DNA of 64,000 nt from Pomacea canaliculata (lineage: Eukaryota > Mollusca > Gastropoda > Architaenioglossa > Ampullariidae): contig NC_037599.1 in assembly GCF_003073045.1 (NCBI RefSeq), positions 26,016,695 to 26,080,694 on the forward strand, written 5' to 3'. Shown here in pieces: positions 59,801-64,000 of this stretch. A program made the translations under genes and the position numbers. The notes beneath the pieces were generated by a model. It saw nothing but the letters and a program-made list of their open reading frames with translations, was not told the DNA's origin and made no database searches. Within the stretch, counting starts at the first letter, position 1; each line of letters starts with the position of its first letter.

Positions 59801-60962
59801 AAGTCGTCGTTTTCAAAGAAAGAGAATGTCTGCTTGGTTTGCTCGCACTCCAAAGGACCAGAGAACTTTTCATTAAGTTGTTCTATGTTCGGTGGAGGTA
59901 CATGGCATTGCAGTCGTAGAAGACATTACATGTGTGTCCCTGGACTGGGACAGGCTCGACTCTGTGTCGCCAGGAGAGCTGTCGCCGCTGTCTGACGAGG
60001 TTGGCAGATTGGGAAGGAAGGACGACGGACATACGGAGCAACACTTTCGAGAGAAAGTCATCAGAGTGCCGTGACTGTCGGCTGAAGTATTGGTCTCCAC
60101 CTCTCCACCAAACAGCCATCTTATTTAAGGACAGCTTTTAACAAAGCTAAGTTGATGGGCGTCTGAAAAGGGAATGGTCGATTTAGAGAGAGGTAACAGG
60201 AATAGAGGAAGTACGCTTAGCAAGGATAGCACTGGTACTCTCGCTAGACGAGTCTTTTTACTGTATGTATTTTGTATGTTTTTAATGTCTATTAAATCTG
60301 TTTCGATACGTTACATCACATGTCGAGTTCTGTGTTCAAGTAACAGTGGGGTTGGGGGCTCGTGAGCCGCGTGGTAAACTGTGTAATCGACTTGTGAGCA
60401 TTGTACATATGATTCCCTGTAACTTATGTTGACGTGGGTAGTAAGAGTTAAAGTTAACTATCATGCAAGTGCCCGGGTTCACATTTCGGCTAAAATCCAG
60501 AAATACTGCAACAATCTTTCACGAAAAATGACTACAGTGTGACTTTCTTCTAGCTTACTTCGTCCAAATGACTTGCCAACTACGTGTGCCCATTCTATGG
60601 CTATTTCCTTGAATGCTAGTAATTAGTATTTGAAATCTGGCAAGGGGAAATCCGATTTATTTTCGAAGAAAAACATTATTTCTGAGAATGATAAAGTACA
60701 TTAATTGCACATTTGTTGTTTTACATGGAAGATGTGTTTGAAATTTTGACATCTTGGGTTAAAAATAAATTTGTTAATAAATTATTTTTAAAAATTGAAA
60801 ATTTTCTAAAAAGTTTCTTTTCTATCTTTAAGGCATTCAGTGTCTATTTCACATGCAGTTTTCACTTCCTTCCATCTTGTTACCTTATTTTGAAAGTCTG
60901 TGTTACTTACCTTGAGAGGTGGACTACTTGGTCTTCGGAGAGCGACATTGTCAGTCTCCGTT
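56802..60962 (-). CDS. AIG1/GIMAP-family GTPase, apparently intact (six recognised exons)
   Basis: Exons: 60962-60911 (small; reads TETDNVALRRPSSPPLK), 58694-58530, 58394-58260, 57904-57799, 57658-57495 and 57050-56802. All junctions are GT/AG with agreeing phases. Motifs in order are IIIGNTGSGKSSLGNTLLGK (G1 and AIG1 signature), VTDTPGLS (G3), PGPHVVILVLRCDRPFT, RRFCMIVFAGGDSL (G4 position), TYCVVDNTGS (G5-like) and a charged helical C-terminus (EGYFTNEKWAKYNE). Stop TAA is at 56804-56802, and AATAAA lies at 56741-56736. AIG1/GIMAP proteins are nucleotide-binding GTPases linked to immune-cell survival in vertebrates and to defence responses in molluscs. No strong transmembrane helix is visible, unlike the GIMAP at 8.2-9.8 kb. 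The start codon lies upstream of 60962 and was not found; the 52-nt exon is the least certain. Confidence 0.85.
57678..57702. repeat. (TA)n microsatellite in a GIMAP intron
   Basis: A continuous TA dinucleotide run lies between the fourth and fifth recognised exons. Confidence 0.9.
59111..60346 (+). mobile_element. Possible LTR followed by a tRNA-Pro-like primer site
   Basis: The segment starts TGTAACAATC and ends AAGTAACA. About 8 bp later comes TGGGGGCTCGT (60354-60364), the first bases of the proline-tRNA primer-binding site used by many LTR retroelements. A TATTTAA-type box (about 60122) and ATTAAA (60291) precede the end. No gag or pol frame follows, and no second LTR was seen. The boundaries are guesses. 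The region lies in the first long intron of the intact GIMAP gene and is more GC-rich than its surroundings. Confidence 0.25.
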
Positions 60963-60972
60963 CTTGAAGACA

Positions 60973-61003
60973 AAAAAAAAAAAAAGAAAAAAAAAAAAGA
61001 AAA
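60973..61003. repeat. A-rich tract, a T-rich pyrimidine tract on the minus strand
   Basis: A near-pure A run with a few G. On the minus strand it sits directly before the acceptor (CTTCAAG) of the 52-nt GIMAP exon and serves as its polypyrimidine tract. Confidence 0.6.
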
Positions 61004-61009
61004 GATATT

Positions 61010-62790
61010 TTGCAACGTTAGTCTTCCACTATCACATAGTTCGTCTGTATCGATTTGTCTTATTGTTACCGACACTATCAATTTAGTTGTAATTATTATT
61101 TTTTTTACTGCTGACCGTAAAAAGCTTTTTCCACAGTTGTTAATGACAGTGGTTATCATGAGGAAATGAGATAGTGCAATACATGCACTGATAAATATTG
61201 ACACTACCTGGCACTATTAGTCGAAACAATTTCTTTTGGAGCTTCTGGGGTTATTCTCCTTGCTCCTGTTGAAGCGCAGGTACCCATTTAGTTCTCTTGT
61301 AGTTTCCCGTCACCGTCGAAATGGTGGAAGCAGTCGCACCTCGTCCTGGAAACCACAGCGTCTAGGATTCAAATTTTGAGAGCAAAAGAGATTTCTAGTA
61401 TTAAACAGGTCTCGTGCAACCCAGCAGGATGAACGAGAGAGTGACTTTGGGATTCTCAACACAGTGTTGCTGTAAAACCTCGACAACCACGTGATTTACC
61501 ACATGTGTAGGTGATATAACGGACAGCTCTCTGATGATGATGCATATGTTGTTTGGCAAGTTGTTTGCTTGTTACTACCTACAAACCCCCTCTAACTTTA
61601 CCCACAAAGCTCAGTGTGCATGCATAAGTTATTTGTTGTGAAGAAGACCTTAACCCCTCGTGATGACGTAGCGAAAATCATTAGACGGCTTTGGACCATT
61701 TCTCGGAAAATGCTCCAGATTACTTTTGGAAGTAGGAGAACAGGTTTGACTGCAAGCATTTCACAGGAGGGTTCCTTTATTATTTAGGCTATTGTAAAAA
61801 TTAATGCTTTAAAAGAAAGATTTTACTTACAGCAAATAACAAAATAATTATCATGCAGAAAAACACTAATTCCTGTCGTTAATATCACAACTTCAGTAAG
61901 TACATTACCAAGTCACGGCTTACAAAGAGTCAACAAAGTCCCACTTTGGTTTTATTCATCAAAACTTTAGAAGATTAATTTTGCCTTGGTATTAAGGCGT
62001 TTTAAGGTGATATTGACATGAATTTTAGTTTTGTACATTTAACCGGCATAAGGCTGGATCCAACATTTTTTTTCTAATTCTCTCTCTCAATTTTCAGCTA
62101 CGTTGCTTGCTGCTTTTCCCCTTCTTGTTCCCCCCCCCCTCTCTCTCTCGACTTTGTCGTTACATCTTAGCAAGCTAAAAACAAAGATCCTGCTTCCGAG
62201 CAAAGAAGGTGTGCCATTACATCCACCCCTAGATTAGTTGATTAGTCTGTGTATTTTGTTCTGTTATGATGAAGTCAGAAGCCTCACCTGTGATTGTGTA
62301 ACCTGAGCTGGCTGACATGACATAATCAACGGCTTTGAGTCGCCAGGCGACGGAGACATAACAAAACAACACAAAGTCTGGTGCTTTCGAACCTCTAGTG
62401 GCCTTGACCGCAATAATAATTCACGGTCAAGCTGCGTGACGAGCTCGTGCGAGGTTCCAGGTAGAGAACCGTCACAGGCTACACCGTTGACCGCCCACTG
62501 AGCTGGTCAAAAGCTTGCAAGGTGAAGGTGATATGTTATCTATCTGGAGGCAGAATTTCAAATGTCTATAGAGAGGGAGAGTAAAAATCTGTATTACACT
62601 TGAAGAGTCAGCTTTATATACACTATGTATTATTTTTCACTTTTGTGAAGCGCTAAAATATCGCCTTAGACATGAGTGAGTGATGACTGGGAGGGATACT
62701 CCCCATATGTACAAAGTAGTTGCTCACAGTTATGATGAAAAGCTAGTGTCAAAAAACCCGATGTAAGAATTAAATAATTATGTCTGTTGT
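61010..62790. other. No recognised gene; should contain the missing 5' exon of the GIMAP gene
   Basis: No domain or signal is recognised. GC content rises at about 61230-61700 and 62300-62520. Confidence 0.35.
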
Positions 62791-63336
62791 CTAAACCTTT
62801 CTGAAAAGCTTGTACTCAAACGTTTACTAGCCCTGTTTCCGGACTTATTAGACCCTCTGCAATTTGCCTACAGACATAAACGTAGTGTAGAAGATGCTAT
62901 TTTAAAACGAATTAACGGACATCTGTCTTCAAGACAATACAATGCCATTTGCTTGTTCAAAAACTAATTAGTATGAATGTTGATACCAGAACTTCTCTGA
63001 GGGTCTTAGACTATCTCACCAACAGACCTTAGTTTATACGAATGTCTAGTAGTATCATTTTGGTTACTTTGAACACCAACACTTGTATTTACCAATGGAC
63101 TATATTTTCTCCTTTCTTGTTTTCCCTCCAAACGGCGGAGGAACAAAAACTCAGGATGGCATCACGCACCCTCTCTATTGTTGATCATGTGTTGACATGT
63201 GAGTTTTTACTTTTGTGGTCTGGTTGTAGGTACACGATGTCTGTCTGCAGAACCTATTGACACCGCAACTCATTCATCTCACATGCCATTTACTTGATCA
63301 ACTTTACTGGTCATCATCTTCTACTAGCCTGAGGTG

Positions 63337-63528
63337 GGGGGGGGGAATTGGTGTTTTACGCCGTATCAGCAGCTAAGGCTATATTACGGCAAGCAGCCAG
63401 CCCTGTAAACAGATGCCACGTGCAGAGAAAGATCAGCGTGCCCGAGACGAGAAATGAACTCAGGGCAGCCAACCTTCACTGTATTGGTGACAGGCGCTAA
63501 CAGCGCTAACCGTTGCGCCACCGGACCG
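63337..63528 (-). mobile_element. tRNA-derived SINE with 16-bp target duplication
   Basis: On the minus strand the element begins GGTCCGGTGGCGCAACGG, with an A-box-like TGGCGCAACGGTTA and a worn B-box-like GAGTTCATTTCTC. It ends with TACGGCGTAAAACACC and a C-rich tail. CTACTAG(C/A)CTGAGGTG flanks both sides (63321-63336 and 63529-63544) with one mismatch. It inserted into the 3' UTR of a LINE relic whose uninterrupted version is at 54330. Confidence 0.8.
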
Positions 63529-63584
63529 CTACTAGACTGAGGTGACCTGGGGTCACCAACTATATGTACTGTTCCTGGAATAAA

Positions 63585-63600
63585 TGTGTGTGTGTGTGTG
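63585..63600. repeat. (GT)n run at the LINE tail
   Basis: A GT dinucleotide run directly follows AATAAATG at the end of the LINE 3' UTR. The same arrangement occurs at 54353-54366. Confidence 0.85.
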
Positions 63601-64000
63601 CGACAAACTGCCAGAACAGTTATTTGTATTTTAGATGATTCAAGTCAAATACAATTGTCTTATTCCACATAAAAATTATTAAGAAATCCCCGTGAAAAGG
63701 TAAATAATTTTGACTTAATTTGATACCAACACAGGATTATGTTGTGGTGTCACAGCAGAAGTTGTACACAAATACAACTTTATTAACAAACTTAATCAGA
63801 AATCAAAATTTTAATTTTCTGGTTCATAAATATCTTTATTTGACTCGCCCTATGTACATACAAATATTTGAAGTGTAGCACAAAAAGTAATCACAATTAT
63901 CCTAAAATTTACAAGTTTCTTAGTCACACAAAAATCATTATCCAAATTAACATAATAAATCTTTGTGATATATTATTAAGTGTAATGAGCTGTGGTAGGT

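Larger units (their letters stand above)
62797..63600 (+). mobile_element. LINE relic: RT fragment joined to 3' tail, interrupted by a SINE
   Basis: The plus strand reads SEKLVLKRLLALFPDLLDP then LQFAYRHKRSVEDAIL, a classic RT segment of CR1/Jockey-like LINEs. It then breaks, shows SPFLFSLQT, and jumps to the ORF2 C-terminus (LSIVDHVLTCEFLLLWSGCR, YTMSVCRT). The 3' UTR (GTGACCTGGGGTCACCAACT and a GT tail) follows after a SINE at 63337-63528. Most of the RT between these pieces is deleted. Confidence 0.75.

Noticed and set aside
59873..60141. Overlapping open frames on both strands
   Set aside because: All frames are open because of higher GC; there is no recognisable protein, and it lies within a possible LTR.
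1..64000. CRISPR arrays, bacterial operons, tRNA or rRNA genes
   Set aside because: The DNA is intron-containing and eukaryotic. Repeats present are tandem arrays or transposons, and no tRNA-like A/B box pair was seen other than in the SINE at 63337-63528.

Overview
The window looks like animal nuclear DNA, most likely from a mollusc (probably a gastropod). It is AT-rich and intron-dense, and full of degraded non-LTR retrotransposons, hAT-, pogo- and Mutator-type miniature elements and a tRNA-derived SINE. Two gene families stand out: secreted proteins with several C-type lectin-like domains (CTLDs), and AIG1/GIMAP-type GTPases. Both families are known to be expanded in molluscs. The organism call is inference; the gene and transposon calls come from motifs, splice sites and reading phase.

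Layout. 1-3.5 kb holds a pogo-like TA-flanked MITE and no recognised gene. 3.5-6.2 kb is one copy of a segmental duplication carrying only the first two exons of a lectin gene (minus strand). 8.2-9.8 kb is a plus-strand GIMAP-like gene with a C-terminal two-helix membrane hairpin and a damaged G1 region. 10.5-11.3 kb holds relics of another lectin gene start. 13.6-18.4 kb is a minus-strand lectin gene (gene B: signal peptide plus three CTLDs, nine exons). 17.5-20.1 kb is the second copy of the segmental duplication, with a later hAT insertion. 20.3-24.1 kb is a decayed L1/Tx1-type LINE. 24-35 kb is mostly gene-poor and has a 100-base assembly gap. 35.5-52 kb is a second minus-strand lectin gene (gene C: signal peptide plus three apparently intact CTLDs ending near 38.1 kb), followed downstream by one pseudogenised CTLD and one CTLD relic. 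Its introns are packed with LINE relics, a foldback element, MITEs and tandem repeats. 52.7-54.3 kb has LINE RNase H and 3'-tail relics. 55.3-55.9 kb is a GIMAP pseudogene on the minus strand with a MITE inside it. 56.8-61 kb is an apparently intact minus-strand GIMAP gene of six recognised exons. 62.8-63.6 kb is a LINE relic interrupted by a SINE.

How it fits together. Each complete CTLD is written as a three-exon cassette with intron phases 1-0-2-1, so a whole domain is a symmetric phase-1 module that can be gained or lost without changing frame. Both lectin genes use it, and it explains the mixture of intact, fused, frameshifted and orphan copies. In gene C one CTLD carries an EPN (mannose-type) motif and the next a QPD (galactose-type) motif. 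Lectin genes flanked by GIMAP GTPases suggest a fast-evolving immune-type cluster, but nothing in the sequence proves a shared function or shared regulation.
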